This document shows, in pieces, positions 9,340-18,581 of a stretch of DNA of 64,000 nucleotides. Position numbers and translations under genes: made by a program. The stretch is from Hyphomicrobiales bacterium (lineage in GTDB: Bacteria; Pseudomonadota; Alphaproteobacteria; Rhizobiales; Rhizobiaceae), in contig UBXV01000042.1 in NCBI GenBank assembly GCA_900469625.1, positions 148,980-212,979 on the forward strand, in the 5' to 3' direction. Each line of letters opens with the position of its first letter. Position 1 is the first letter of the stretch. Under the pieces are notes generated by a model that was given only the letters and a program-made list of their open reading frames with translations, did not search any database and had not been told where the DNA came from.

Positions 9340-9720
9340 ATGAGCCTGGATGCAACGGAAGACAAGATCGACGTGCGCGAGGGCATCGTGCATTCGGCCA
9401 TCCCGGCCGAAGAGCTGGCGCGCCTGAGCGACGACATCATCAGTGCCTTGAAGACGGTCTACGATCCGGAAATCCCGGCTGACATCTTCGAACTCGGCCT
9501 GATCTACAAAATCGACATTGAAGACGACCGCATGGTCAAGATCGACATGACGCTGACGGCTCCGGGCTGCCCCGTTGCCGGCGAGATGCCGGGCTGGGTT
9601 GAAAATGCCGTCGGCGCCGTCGAAGGCGTGTCGGGCGTCGAGGTCGCGATGACCTTCGATCCGCCGTGGACACCGGACCGCATGTCGGAAGAGGCGCAGG
9701 TGGCGATCGGCTGGTACTGA
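9340..9720 (+). CDS. sufX: SUF-associated MIP18/DUF59 Fe-S protein (SufX/SufT type)
   Basis: A 126-residue cytoplasmic protein of the MIP18 (DUF59) family, the same domain found in PaaD and in the N-terminus of some Mrp/ApbC proteins. The conserved DPEIPADIFELGLIY block and the TAPGCPVAGEMP block with its single cysteine are present; the N-terminal ~25 residues are a lineage-specific extension. Relatives help mature Fe-S proteins rather than build clusters de novo. The ATG has a perfect AGGAGG site. It sits between sufS1 and sufA, 71 bases after the former and 97 before the latter. Confidence 0.9.
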   Translation: MSLDATEDKIDVREGIVHSAIPAEELARLSDDIISALKTVYDPEIPADIFELGLIYKIDIEDDRMVKIDMTLTAPGCPVAGEMPGWVENAVGAVEGVSGVEVAMTFDPPWTPDRMSEEAQVAIGWY

Positions 9721-9817
9721 CCGGCCGGTGCCATATTGATCCGTTAAGCTACGGGCACTACATTTGATTCTGGAAGGCGCCGGGCCTTAACCCCGGTGGC
9801 GACAAGGAGAAGAGCCG

Positions 9818-10210
9818 ATGGGCTTTGCCGTGATGAGCTTGACCGAGGCGGCCGCCGGGCGCGTTCGGGCGATTGTGGAAAATGCCGGTGAAGATGCCCT
9901 GGGCATTCGTGTCGGCATCAAGAAGGGCGGCTGCGCCGGCATGGAATATGCGGTGGATCTCGTCAAGGAACCCAATCCGAAGGACGATCTGATCGAGCGC
10001 GATGGCGCCAAGGTCTGGGTCGCGCCGGAGGCGGTACTTTACCTGCTCGGCACGCAGATGGATTTCGAGGTGACCACGCTTCGCTCTGGCTTCACCTTCA
10101 ACAATCCCAACCAGACGTCGGCCTGCGGGTGCGGCGAATCGGTCGAGCTGAAGCCGGCCGATCTGGCAGCGCTTGCGGCAAGCGGCGAGGCCGTGGTGCG
10201 GGCGAACTGA
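9818..10210 (+). CDS. sufA: A-type Fe-S carrier SufA
   Basis: A 130-residue A-type carrier of the HesB/IscA/SufA family. The three cluster-ligand cysteines are visible in KKGGCAGMEY and in the C-terminal SACGCGES. The protein takes clusters from the SufBC2D scaffold and delivers them to apo-targets. The ATG at 9818 follows AAGGAGAAG; a second ATG lies five codons in. It is the last gene of the operon and is closed by a strong terminator. Confidence 0.94.
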   Translation: MGFAVMSLTEAAAGRVRAIVENAGEDALGIRVGIKKGGCAGMEYAVDLVKEPNPKDDLIERDGAKVWVAPEAVLYLLGTQMDFEVTTLRSGFTFNNPNQTSACGCGESVELKPADLAALAASGEAVVRAN

Positions 10211-10237
10211 TACCAGCAATAGCGTCATCGAGAGTGC

Positions 10238-10265
10238 AGGCCCGGGTTTTCGCCGGGCCTTTTTT
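10238..10265 (+). terminator. rho-independent terminator of suf operon
   Basis: AGGCCCGG and CCGGGCCT form an 8-bp perfect stem with a 7-base loop, followed at once by five T residues. It lies 28 bases after sufA. Confidence 0.9.
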
Positions 10266-10303
10266 CTGCTGATATGCGGCGGCGTGGCTGGGGGAGACGG
10301 AGC

Positions 10304-11809
10304 GTGACGACGTTCGGCGAAGAGCTTGTCTTCAAAGCGCTCTATGAGACTTTCCCCGATCCGGTGATCATCCTCGACGCCGGGCGGGTCATCCGCTCCG
10401 CCAACCCGGCCGCACTCGACAAGTTCGGCTATCCTGTCGATGCCTTCATCGGGCAACCGGCGCGCCTCATCTACGCCGACGACCACGAATATGCGCGCCG
10501 CCTGCACAATCGCGCAGCCGGGGTCGACGAGCGGATCGCCCGCACCTCGACCTACAGCTACATCCGGCGCGACGGATCGACCTTCTCCGGGCATTTGCGC
10601 ACGACGCCGCTGATCGATGCAGATGGCAAGGAACTGGCGCTGATCGGCATCATTCGCGACGTGTCCGACCTTGCCAGGGCAGTGCAGGAAAAACAGCAGG
10701 CATCCGACATGCTCGATGCTGCGCTCGATGCCATGCCCGAAGGGTTCGCGATCTTCGATGCGCAGGAGCGGCTTCTGGTCTATAACCGCGCCTATGTGAC
10801 GATCTGTGGCCCGGCGGGCCCGCTCATTCGCCCCGGCATCACCGCCGAAGAGATCCTTCAGATTGCGCAAGAGAACAGCCACTATCCCGACGCCTTGCCG
10901 GATAGTCCGGACTGGCCGGCCTGGATGGCGCACCGCATGCAGGACTTCCGCCAACCGGACAACCGCGCCAAGATCTATCGGTACGCCGACGACCGGTGGC
11001 TGCGGGTCGAGAATATCAAGACCAAGGACGGCAACACGGTCGTCCTTCGCGTCGACGTCACCGAATTGAAGCGGGCGGAACTCGCGCTCGAGCGTCAGCG
11101 GCAGGAGTTGCAGCACAAGAACGAAGCGCTCGATCAGTTCACGGCAACGGTTTCCCATGACCTGAAGGCGCCGCTGCGCCACATTTCGATGTTCTCGGAG
11201 ATGATCGAGGAAGAGCTTGCGGCTGGCAACCAGGAAGAAGTCGCGGCGAGCGCCCGGCATTTGCGCGAAAGCGCCAGGCGCATGACCCGCGTGATCGACA
11301 GCCTGCTCGACTATGCCCAGATCGCCTACCAGATCACCGCGTGGTCGGAGGTCGACCTTGATGATATCGTTGCCGACACGCTCGGCGTCCTCGGCAGCCA
11401 CGCCCGCGAAGCGGATGTGACGTTCGAGATCGCTCCCTTGCCGAAGGTGCACGGCGACCCGGAACTCTTGCGCCGATTGGTGCAGAACCTTGTCGGAAAC
11501 GCCATCAAGTATCGTCATCCGCATCGCCGGCCCATCGTGCGCGTCAGTGGGCGCGCGGCCGGCCAGCAGGTGGAACTCGTGGTCGAGGACAATGGTATCG
11601 GCATCGACCCGCGATTCGCGCTGCGCATCTTCGAAGTGTTCCAGCGGCTGCATCAGGACGAGAGCATCTATGGGGGCACCGGCATCGGCCTTGCGCTCGC
11701 AAAACGGATCGTGGAAAGCCACAATGGATCGATCCGTCTTGACACGGGCTTTACCGAGGGCGCACGATTTGTGGTGACCCTTCCGAAACGCATGCGGAAG
11801 ACGAGATAA
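10304..11809 (+). CDS. soluble PAS-domain sensor histidine kinase
   Basis: I start at GTG 10304 because GGGAGACGGA precedes it; the upstream ATG at 10274 lies almost on the suf terminator. The ~501-residue protein has no membrane segment. Two PAS-like domains occupy roughly residues 5-125 and 135-255. A DHp helix contains the phospho-acceptor His (about 285) in TVSHDLKAPLRH, and a HATPase domain shows VGNAIKYRH (N box), VEDNGIGIDP (G1) and GGTGIGLALAKRI (G2). DLKAPLRHI resembles bacteriophytochrome-like kinases, but there is no GAF/PHY chromophore module. The receiver gene 11 bases downstream is the obvious partner. The stimulus is unknown. Confidence 0.9.
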   Translation: MTTFGEELVFKALYETFPDPVIILDAGRVIRSANPAALDKFGYPVDAFIGQPARLIYADDHEYARRLHNRAAGVDERIARTSTYSYIRRDGSTFSGHLRTTPLIDADGKELALIGIIRDVSDLARAVQEKQQASDMLDAALDAMPEGFAIFDAQERLLVYNRAYVTICGPAGPLIRPGITAEEILQIAQENSHYPDALPDSPDWPAWMAHRMQDFRQPDNRAKIYRYADDRWLRVENIKTKDGNTVVLRVDVTELKRAELALERQRQELQHKNEALDQFTATVSHDLKAPLRHISMFSEMIEEELAAGNQEEVAASARHLRESARRMTRVIDSLLDYAQIAYQITAWSEVDLDDIVADTLGVLGSHAREADVTFEIAPLPKVHGDPELLRRLVQNLVGNAIKYRHPHRRPIVRVSGRAAGQQVELVVEDNGIGIDPRFALRIFEVFQRLHQDESIYGGTGIGLALAKRIVESHNGSIRLDTGFTEGARFVVTLPKRMRKTR

Positions 11810-11819
11810 GGCGAGCGGC

Positions 11820-12248
11820 TTGGCCAAGTCACCGAAGCGATTGCTTGTGGTGGAAGACGACGTGCACGACGCGCGTTTCGTCACGCGCGCGCTATCGCGG
11901 ACAGACGATACACTCGATGTCGTTCATGTCATCCATGCCGACGAGGCGGTGCTGCGCATGCAGCGTGAGCACTTCGACTATGTGCTTCTCGATATCAAGA
12001 TGCCCGGGATCGACGGAATGGAGCTGTTGAGGCGCATACGCTCCAATGAGGGTACAGCGGTGGTGCCGGTCATCGTTCTGACCTCGTCGACCAATCCGAG
12101 CGACGTCGTCAGGTCTTACAAGGCCGGGGCGAACGCCTATGCGGCCAAGCCGTCATCGCTTTCGGGCTACCGGCAGTTCGCCGAAGCCTTCGTTCGCTTC
12201 TGGATCGACAACACCTTGCCGCCCGGCGGTGCGATGCTTCACCAGTAG
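11820..12248 (+). CDS. single-domain response regulator (Rcp1-like receiver)
   Basis: A 142-residue stand-alone receiver with no output domain. The acidic pair is in VVEDDVHDAR, the phospho-acceptor Asp in YVLLDIKMPGIDG, the switch Thr/Ser in VLTSST, and the conserved Lys in AAKPSSLSGYRQF. The long alpha4 region and the PSSLSGY end resemble Rcp1-type partners of phytochrome-like kinases. The start is a TTG at 11820, eleven bases after the kinase stop with a purine-rich AAGGCGAG upstream, so the two are probably translated together. The protein likely acts through protein-protein contact or as a phosphate shuttle. Confidence 0.9.
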   Translation: MAKSPKRLLVVEDDVHDARFVTRALSRTDDTLDVVHVIHADEAVLRMQREHFDYVLLDIKMPGIDGMELLRRIRSNEGTAVVPVIVLTSSTNPSDVVRSYKAGANAYAAKPSSLSGYRQFAEAFVRFWIDNTLPPGGAMLHQ

Positions 12249-12256
12249 AGTGAAAA

Positions 12257-12283
12257 CGGGGCGCGCCATCGTGGCGCGCCCCG
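12257..12283. terminator. bidirectional terminator between receiver gene and gcvP
   Basis: A 12-bp perfect stem (CGGGGCGCGCCA with its complement) and a three-base TCG loop are flanked by AAAA on the left and TTTT on the right, so both strands read as stem plus U-run. It separates two convergent genes 8-12 bases from each stop. Confidence 0.9.
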
Positions 12284-12295
12284 CTGTTTTCAGGC

Positions 12296-15160
12296 CTATT
12301 CGGCTGCTTCCGCGTAGCTTTCCAGCGGCGGGCAGGTGCAGACGAGATTGCGGTCACCGAAGACATTGTCGACGCGGTTGACCGGCGACCAGTACTTGTC
12401 GACCCGGAAGGCGCCCGGCGGGTAGCAGGCCTGTTCGCGCGAATAGGGGCGATCCCAATCGCCGACCAGGTCTTCGACCGTGTGCGGAGCGTTCTTCAGC
12501 GGATTGTTCAGCTTGTCCATCCGGCCTTCCTCGATGGCGCGGGCTTCCTCGCGGATTGCCAGCATTGCCTCGCAGAAGCGGTCGATCTCAGCCTTGGTTT
12601 CCGATTCCGTCGGCTCGATCATCAGCGTGCCGGCAACCGGCCAGCTCATGGTCGGAGCGTGGAAACCGCAGTCGATCAGGCGCTTGGCAACGTCGTCGAC
12701 GGTCACGCCGGCGCTTTCGACCAGCGGACGGGTGTCGATGATGCACTCATGCGCGACGCGGCCCTTGGACGACTTGTAGAGCACCTCATAGGCGCCCTTG
12801 AGCCGGGCAGCGATGTAGTTGGCGTTGAGGATCGCCACCTTGGTCGCCTGCGTCAGGCCTTCGCCGCCCATCATCAGGCAGTAGCTCCAGGAGATCGGCA
12901 GGATCGAGGCCGAGCCGAAGGGAGCCGCCGAAACCGCGCCGTCATTGCCGTCCGTTTCCGGGTGGCCGGGCAGGTAGGGTGCCAGATGCGCCTTGACGCC
13001 GATCGGGCCCATGCCGGGACCGCCGCCGCCATGCGGAATGCAGAAGGTCTTGTGCAGGTTGAGGTGGCTGACGTCGGAGCCGATGTCGCCGGGACGGGCA
13101 AGGCCTACCATGGCGTTCATGTTGGCGCCGTCCATATAGACCTGGCCGCCGTGCTTGTGCACGATCTCGCAGACCTCACGCACATTTTCCTCGAACACGC
13201 CGTGCGTCGAAGGATAGGTGATCATGCAGCACGAGAGGTTTTCCGCGTACTGCTCGGCTTTCGCACGGAAATCATCCATGTCGATGTCGCCGTTGTCGCT
13301 CACCTTGATGACGACGACCTTCATGCCGGCCATCTGCGCGGAGGCAGGATTGGTGCCGTGGGCCGAGGTCGGGATCAGGCAGACGTCACGGTGTTCGTTG
13401 CCCTGCGCCAGATGGTAGGCGCGGATCGTCAGGAGACCGGCGTACTCGCCTTGCGCACCGGAGTTCGGCTGCATCGAGATCGCGTCATAGCCGGTAACGG
13501 CGCAGAGCTTCTCCGACAGGTCCTCGATCATGTGCTGGTAGCCGGCTGCCTGATCCTTCGGAACGAAGGGATGGATTTCGGCAAATTCCGGCCAGGTGAT
13601 CGGCAGCATCTCGGCGGTGGCGTTGAGCTTCATCGTGCAGGAGCCGAGCGGGATCATCGCGCGGTCGAGTGCGAGGTCGCGGTCGGAAAGACGACGGATG
13701 TACCGTGTCATTTCGCTTTCGGCGCGATTCATGTGGAAGATCGGGTGCGTCAGGTACTCGCTGGTGCGCAGCAGCGGCTGCGGCAGGCGGTAGCCCGGCT
13801 CGAATTCTTCCGCCTTGAAGTCGCCGCCGAAGGCGCGCCAGACGGCTTCGAGCGTGACGGGGCGCGAACGCTCGTCGAGGCTGATGCCGATCCTGGTTTC
13901 GCCGATCTTGCGCAGGTTCACTTCCTCGGCGACGGCAGTCTTGAGGATGATGCCCTGCAGCTTGCCGACATCGACGGTGATCGTGTCGAAGAACACGTCG
14001 GGCTCGACGGTGTAGCCGAGCTTTTCAAGGCCCATGGCCAGACGAACGGTCTTCTGGTGAACGCTCTGGGCGATCGCCTTGATACCCTTCGGTCCATGGA
14101 AAACGGCGTACATCGATGCCATGACGGCGAGCAGAACCTGCGCGGTGCAGATGTTCGACGTCGCCTTTTCGCGGCGGATATGCTGTTCGCGGGTCTGCAG
14201 CGACAGGCGATAGGCGCGGTTGCCGCGCGCATCGACCGAGACGCCGACGAGACGACCCGGCATCGAACGCTTATGTGCGTCCTTGACGGCCATGTAGGCG
14301 GCGTGCGGGCCACCGTAGCCGACAGGAACGCCGAAGCGCTGGGTGCAGCCGATGGCGATATCCGCACCCATCTCGCCGGGCGATTTCAGGAGAGCCAGCG
14401 CCAGCGGATCGGCAGCGACCGTTGCGATCGCGCCGGTCTGGTGCAGGCGGGCGATCAGGCCGGTGAAATCATGCACATGGCCGTAGGTGCCCGGATACTG
14501 GAAGATGGCGCCGAAAACGTCGACCGGATCGAGATCGGTGAACGGATTGCCGATGACGATCTGCCAGCCGAGCGGCTCGGCGCGGGTCTTCAAAAGCGCG
14601 ATCGTCTGCGGGTGGCAGCTCTCGTCGACAAAGAAGGCCTTGGCCTTGGACTTCGACACGCGTTCGGCCATCGCCATGGCTTCGGCGGCAGCGGTTGCTT
14701 CGTCGAGCAGCGAGGCATTGGCGACGTCGAGGCCGGTCAGGTCGCAGACCATGGTCTGATAGTTGAGCAGCGCTTCGAGACGACCCTGGCTGATTTCCGG
14801 CTGGTAGGGCGTGTAGGCCGTATACCAGGCGGGGTTTTCCAGGATGTTGCGCTGGATCACCGGCGGCGTGATCGTGCCGTAGTAGCCCTGGCCGATCAGC
14901 GACACGAGCTTCTGGTTGCGGTTCGCCGTTTCGCGCATCTTGTCGAGCGCTTCGCGCTCGGTCATCGGCGCGCCCCAGGCGAGCGGCGTCTTCTGACGGA
15001 TCGACGGCGGCACGGTATCGTCGATGAGAGCGTCGAGCGACGGATAACCGACGACCTTCAGCATCTCGTCCATTTCCGCCGGCGACGGGCCGATATGACG
15101 CCGATTGGCGAAGTCATACGGCTTGTAGTCGGTAAAGGTGAAGTCCTTGGGCATGCTCAT
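12296..15160 (-). CDS. gcvP: glycine dehydrogenase (decarboxylating), P-protein
   Basis: The 954-residue single-chain P-protein is the full length expected. It is the PLP enzyme of the glycine cleavage system: it decarboxylates glycine and passes aminomethyl to the lipoyl arm of GcvH. The PLP Lys lies in [14 protein letters not shown]; the N-terminal half is the paralogous non-catalytic copy typical of fused P-proteins. The ATG at 15160 overlaps the gcvH stop by one base (TGATG); a second ATG two codons in is also possible. It is the last gene of gcvT-gcvH-gcvP and so falls under the glycine riboswitch. Confidence 0.97.
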   Translation of the reverse strand: MSMPKDFTFTDYKPYDFANRRHIGPSPAEMDEMLKVVGYPSLDALIDDTVPPSIRQKTPLAWGAPMTEREALDKMRETANRNQKLVSLIGQGYYGTITPPVIQRNILENPAWYTAYTPYQPEISQGRLEALLNYQTMVCDLTGLDVANASLLDEATAAAEAMAMAERVSKSKAKAFFVDESCHPQTIALLKTRAEPLGWQIVIGNPFTDLDPVDVFGAIFQYPGTYGHVHDFTGLIARLHQTGAIATVAADPLALALLKSPGEMGADIAIGCTQRFGVPVGYGGPHAAYMAVKDAHKRSMPGRLVGVSVDARGNRAYRLSLQTREQHIRREKATSNICTAQVLLAVMASMYAVFHGPKGIKAIAQSVHQKTVRLAMGLEKLGYTVEPDVFFDTITVDVGKLQGIILKTAVAEEVNLRKIGETRIGISLDERSRPVTLEAVWRAFGGDFKAEEFEPGYRLPQPLLRTSEYLTHPIFHMNRAESEMTRYIRRLSDRDLALDRAMIPLGSCTMKLNATAEMLPITWPEFAEIHPFVPKDQAAGYQHMIEDLSEKLCAVTGYDAISMQPNSGAQGEYAGLLTIRAYHLAQGNEHRDVCLIPTSAHGTNPASAQMAGMKVVVIKVSDNGDIDMDDFRAKAEQYAENLSCCMITYPSTHGVFEENVREVCEIVHKHGGQVYMDGANMNAMVGLARPGDIGSDVSHLNLHKTFCIPHGGGGPGMGPIGVKAHLAPYLPGHPETDGNDGAVSAAPFGSASILPISWSYCLMMGGEGLTQATKVAILNANYIAARLKGAYEVLYKSSKGRVAHECIIDTRPLVESAGVTVDDVAKRLIDCGFHAPTMSWPVAGTLMIEPTESETKAEIDRFCEAMLAIREEARAIEEGRMDKLNNPLKNAPHTVEDLVGDWDRPYSREQACYPPGAFRVDKYWSPVNRVDNVFGDRNLVCTCPPLESYAEAAE

Positions 15161-15522
15161 CAGGCGACGAGCTCCTTGTAGGCCGCTTCGTCGAGAAGGG
15201 CGTCGGCTGCGTTCGGATCGGCGAGTTTCAGCTTGAAGAACCAGGCAGCGCCCTGCGGGTCGCTGTTGACCAGCGACGGGTCGTCGACGATCGCCTGGTT
15301 GACTTCGACGATTTCGCCATCAAGTGGACAATAGACGTCGGAAGCTGCCTTGACGGATTCGACGGTTGCGGCCGTGTCGCCCTTGGCGAAGGTGGAGCCC
15401 GTTTCCGGCAATTCCACAAAGACGAGATCGCCGAGCTGGCCGGCCGCATGTTCGGTGATGCCGACCGTTGCGACGCCTGCTTCGACCTTCAGCCACTCGT
15501 GTTCGTCGGTGAACTTCAACAT
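15160..15522 (-). CDS. gcvH: glycine cleavage system H protein
   Basis: A 120-residue lipoyl carrier. I set the start at 15522 ([11 protein letters not shown]), behind AGGAGAG; the frame extends further but that part overlaps gcvT. The lipoylated lysine is in VESVKAASD, followed by [11 protein letters not shown], the standard H-protein hairpin. It shuttles the aminomethyl group between GcvP and GcvT and electrons to lipoamide dehydrogenase (not in this window). It starts 16 bases after gcvT and overlaps gcvP by one base. Confidence 0.97.
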   Translation of the reverse strand: MLKFTDEHEWLKVEAGVATVGITEHAAGQLGDLVFVELPETGSTFAKGDTAATVESVKAASDVYCPLDGEIVEVNQAIVDDPSLVNSDPQGAAWFFKLKLADPNAADALLDEAAYKELVA

Positions 15523-15538
15523 TTGCGCTCTCTCCTGA

Positions 15539-16678
15539 TCAGCGTTTGTAGGTTTGTTTGACAAAGGGCAGGGCAGCGACGGCGACCGGCAGATACTTGC
15601 CGCGCACCTCCGCATAGACGGTCGTGCCGTTGTCCGTATGGGTGGTGTCGACATAGCCCATGGCGACAGGGCCATCGACCGTGGGGCCGAAGCCGCCCGA
15701 AGTGACCTTGCCGACGAGGGTCTTGCCCTCGGTGTCGGCAAACAGGTTGGCACCGCCGCGCACGGGCGCACGGCCCTCGGGCTTCAGGCCTACACGGCGG
15801 CGCGTGGCACCGTCTGCGAACTGGCCGAGAATGCGCTCAGCACCGGGGAAGCCGCCTTCGCGTGCGCCGCCGGCGCGCCGCGCCTTCTGCATCGCCCATT
15901 CGATGGCGCCTTCGACCGGAGTGGTCGTGGTGTCGATATCGTTGCCATAGAGACAAAGACCGGCTTCGAGACGCAGCGAATCGCGCGCGCCAAGGCCGAT
16001 CGGCTTGACATCGGGATGTTCCAGCAGCCGTTGGGTCACATCAGCCGCGGATGCCGTCGGAATGGAAATCTCGAAACCGTCTTCACCGGTGTATCCGGAG
16101 CGCGAGATGATACAGGTGACGTCGTGCAGGTCGGCTTCCGCGACGTCCATGAAGCGCATGGCCGAGACGTCGGCCCACAATTCGCCGAGCACAGCTTCGG
16201 CACGCGGGCCCTGCAGCGCGATCAGCGCCCGGTCCTCGAGCATCGTCACTTCGCAGGTATCCGACAAGCCCTTCTGCAGATGCTCGAAATCGGCATCCTT
16301 GCAGGCGGCGTTGACCACGAGGAACAGATGGTCACCGCGGTTTGCGATCATCAGGTCGTCAAGAATGCCGCCTTCGGCATTGGTGAAGATCGCATAGCGC
16401 TGGCGGCCTTCGCCAAGGCCGAGCACGTCCACCGGCACCAGCTTTTCCAGCGCAAGGGCCGCGTCCTCGATCTTGCCGGACTTCGGACGAACGATGACCT
16501 GGCCCATGTGCGAAACGTCGAACAGGCCTGCCGCGTTGCGCGTATGCAGGTGCTCCTTCATCACGCCATCGGGATATTGCACCGGCATTTCGTAGCCGGC
16601 AAAGGGCACCATGCGGGCACCCAGCGACAGATGCAGCGCGCGCAACGGCGTATGTTTCAAATGGGAAATGTCTTCCAA
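15539..16678 (-). CDS. gcvT: aminomethyltransferase, T-protein of glycine cleavage
   Basis: A 379-residue tetrahydrofolate enzyme that releases ammonia from aminomethyl-GcvH and makes 5,10-methylene-THF. Family blocks are [20 protein letters not shown] at the N-terminus, [10 protein letters not shown], and [13 protein letters not shown]. The start is a TTG at 16678; a GGAGG site six bases upstream supports it, and no ATG closer to the expected N-terminus exists. It is the first gene of gcvTHP, 66 bases downstream of the glycine riboswitch. Confidence 0.96.
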   Translation of the reverse strand: MEDISHLKHTPLRALHLSLGARMVPFAGYEMPVQYPDGVMKEHLHTRNAAGLFDVSHMGQVIVRPKSGKIEDAALALEKLVPVDVLGLGEGRQRYAIFTNAEGGILDDLMIANRGDHLFLVVNAACKDADFEHLQKGLSDTCEVTMLEDRALIALQGPRAEAVLGELWADVSAMRFMDVAEADLHDVTCIISRSGYTGEDGFEISIPTASAADVTQRLLEHPDVKPIGLGARDSLRLEAGLCLYGNDIDTTTTPVEGAIEWAMQKARRAGGAREGGFPGAERILGQFADGATRRRVGLKPEGRAPVRGGANLFADTEGKTLVGKVTSGGFGPTVDGPVAMGYVDTTHTDNGTTVYAEVRGKYLPVAVAALPFVKQTYKR

Positions 16679-16744
16679 CTCCGGCCTCCAGGTCTGGCGC
16701 GCACGCGCGCCGGCTCACACTTCCGGCGTCAGACGCCGTCAAAT

Positions 16745-16910
16745 TCGAGCCCCCTCTGTCCCTTTGCCTGAGATTGTTATCCCTTCGGCGAGCGCTTAAG
16801 CGCTTCTCTCCAGAGTCCTACCGGCACCTTGCTGGTCCTTTGGCCTGAGAGTTTCCGGGGCGGTTGCTCCTTCGGCACCGGAGCGAACCGGTTTCTCCCA
16901 ACAAGATCGC
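16745..16910 (-). promoter_or_regulatory. tandem glycine riboswitch upstream of gcvT
   Basis: Read on the minus strand there are two similar aptamers in series. The first begins with GGGAGA at about 16898 and ends with the core CUCAGGCCAAAGGACC near 16833-16848. The second begins CUGGAGAGA near 16805-16815 and ends with CUCAGGCAAAGGGAC near 16757-16773. The repeated GGAGA...CUCAGGC(A)AAAGG pattern is diagnostic of the gcvT motif. In other bacteria glycine binding switches glycine-cleavage expression on. No clear intrinsic terminator lies between aptamer 2 and gcvT, so control of translation start is possible. Confidence 0.93.
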
Positions 16911-17068
16911 CTCCAAATAACGGCGAACCCGTGACCTTGGCAAGGGGGCGGTGTCGCGGTCAAACACATTTTTGTCGCAGCGTTTTTCGGTCGCGGCAAA
17001 GGCGTGCGGCAATTCTGCCTTTGCATTCTTTTCCGCTTGAGGATAACTCACAACCGATACCGGGGACG

Positions 17069-17461
17069 ATGATGACTGGGTTTATAAGACATTTGCCGAT
17101 TGCCGTGCGCGTTGTCGCCGCATTCGCGCTTGTTTTCCTGTCGTTCGCGCATAAGCCGGCGATGGCCAAGAGCCTGTCGCCCGCGGAGATCGCAGCCTAC
17201 CAACTTCCCGATGGAACGATCGCCGATATCTGCTTCGGCATGGACGGTATCGACCACGATAGCGGCAAGTCGCAATCGATGGCGCCGGTCTGCGAGGCTT
17301 GCCGTCTCGCCGCTGCCGCGCTCCTACCGACACCTCCGCAGCAAAGCGATCGTGCCGATGGGAGCAGCTGGCTTGCCAATCTGCTGCAGACCTACGATCA
17401 CGCCGCCATCAGGCAAGCCCGCTTGCTGCCGCCGGCGCGCGGACCTCCTCGTCAGTCGTAA
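17069..17461 (+). CDS. exported small protein, DUF2946-like, probably copper-linked
   Basis: The start is one of two adjacent ATGs (17069/17072); the open frame further upstream runs through the riboswitch and is not coding. The ~130-residue product has an N-terminal signal segment (VRVVAAFALVFLSFA, then AMA as a possible cleavage site), followed by IADICFGMDG and later APVCEACRLAAAALL with a CxxC motif. This layout resembles DUF2946 family proteins, which are often found beside copper genes. It precedes the YcnI/PCuAC fusion by 95 bases in the same direction, supporting a metal role in the envelope. Function is not demonstrated. Confidence 0.7.
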   Translation: MMTGFIRHLPIAVRVVAAFALVFLSFAHKPAMAKSLSPAEIAAYQLPDGTIADICFGMDGIDHDSGKSQSMAPVCEACRLAAAALLPTPPQQSDRADGSSWLANLLQTYDHAAIRQARLLPPARGPPRQS

Positions 17462-17556
17462 CGTTTCCGCACGCATTCCCTTTCAGTGCGCCGCAATGGC
17501 GGCATCGACCACGGCGTTACGACGCTTCAAGCGGCCCGTGGTCAGGAGATTACGAG

Positions 17557-18534
17557 ATGAACACGACCAGACTGACAATGCTTGCCCTCGGCCTTACGCT
17601 TGCGACGGCCGGCATCGCCCAGGCGCATGCGACATTCGAAAGCGACAGCGCCCAATCGGAAAAGAGTTTCAAGGCGGTGCTGCAGGTTCCGCACGGCTGC
17701 GACGGCAAGGCGACGACGGAGGTGCAGATGAAGCTGCCGGAAGGCTTCGTTTTCGCACAGCCGCAGCCCAAGCCCGGCTGGGAGATCGAGATCATCAAGG
17801 GCGATTACCAGAAGACCTACGATAATCACGGAAAGAAAGTCTCGTCAGGCCCCGTCGAGATCCGCTGGAAAGGCGGAAACCTGCCCGACGAGTATTACGA
17901 CACCTTCGTCGTCAAGGGAAAGATCTCCGGCTTCGACAAGGAAACCGTGCTTGCCTTCCCGACCGTCCAGCTTTGCGGCACGGAGGGCAAGGTGCTGTGG
18001 GACGAAGTGGCAGCCGAAGGGCAGAGCGCCCATGACCTGAAGAGCCCTGCACCGACGGTGACGGTCACGCTGGCGGCTGCTGGCGACGAGCATGCGGGCC
18101 ATCTGGCAGCGCCAGGACCGGTCATGCTGGGCGATCTCGAGATTTCCGGCGGTGCGACCAAGGCGATGCTGCCCGGCGCAAAGGTCGGTGGCGGCTTCCT
18201 GACGATCAAGAATGGCGGCAGCGCCGACGATCGCCTCGTCGCCGTCGAGAGCCAGGTTGCCGGTCGGGTCGAAATTCACGAGATGGCGATGGAAAACGAC
18301 GTCATGAAGATGCGCAAGCTCGATGACGGCGTCGTCATCCCGGCCGGCGAGACCGTCGAGCTCAAGTCCGGCGGCCTGCACCTGATGTTCATGCAGGTGT
18401 CGAAGCCATTTGCGGAGGGCGAAACGGTGCCGGTGACGCTCACCTTCGAGAAGGCCGGCAAGGTCGATGCCACGCTTGCCGTGGGAACGGCAGGCGGCGC
18501 TGCCGCAGCGACCGGCGGTCACTCGCACCACTAA
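17557..18534 (+). CDS. periplasmic DUF1775 (YcnI-like) plus PCuAC copper-chaperone fusion
   Basis: The 325-residue secreted protein starts at ATG 17557 behind CAGGAG. A signal peptide ends at AQA, so the mature N-terminus would be His (HATFE); an N-terminal His is the Cu(II) ligand described for YcnI-type DUF1775 domains. DUF1775 spans about residues 24-175, with the conserved PGWEIEI and IRWKGG blocks. After a linker, residues ~190-310 form a PCuAC domain with the Cu(I) motif H-x-M...M...HxM, visible as HEMAMEN, MKMRK and GGLHLMFMQV. A His-rich tail (GGHSHH) closes it. PCuAC proteins deliver copper to cytochrome oxidase. The fusion would pair Cu(II) and Cu(I) sites in one chain. Confidence 0.88.
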   Translation: MNTTRLTMLALGLTLATAGIAQAHATFESDSAQSEKSFKAVLQVPHGCDGKATTEVQMKLPEGFVFAQPQPKPGWEIEIIKGDYQKTYDNHGKKVSSGPVEIRWKGGNLPDEYYDTFVVKGKISGFDKETVLAFPTVQLCGTEGKVLWDEVAAEGQSAHDLKSPAPTVTVTLAAAGDEHAGHLAAPGPVMLGDLEISGGATKAMLPGAKVGGGFLTIKNGGSADDRLVAVESQVAGRVEIHEMAMENDVMKMRKLDDGVVIPAGETVELKSGGLHLMFMQVSKPFAEGETVPVTLTFEKAGKVDATLAVGTAGGAAAATGGHSHH

Positions 18535-18543
18535 AGACCTGGA

Positions 18544-18581
18544 AGAACGGGCGGCGCCGCTTCAGGCAGCGGCGCCGTTCT
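18544..18581. terminator. GC-rich hairpin between convergent genes
   Basis: GGCGCCGC (18553-18560) pairs with GCGGCGCC (18569-18576), extended by AGAAC/GTTCT after a bulge. It lies directly after the PCuAC gene and over the end of the opposing small gene. There is no U-run, so the call rests on stem strength and position. Confidence 0.4.

Noticed and set aside
12482..15181. An 899-codon open frame on the plus strand
   Set aside because: Antisense to gcvP, no ribosome site or recognisable protein family.
16829..17068. Upstream extension of the DUF2946-like gene
   Set aside because: It would translate through the glycine riboswitch on the other strand; the signal peptide begins at 17069.
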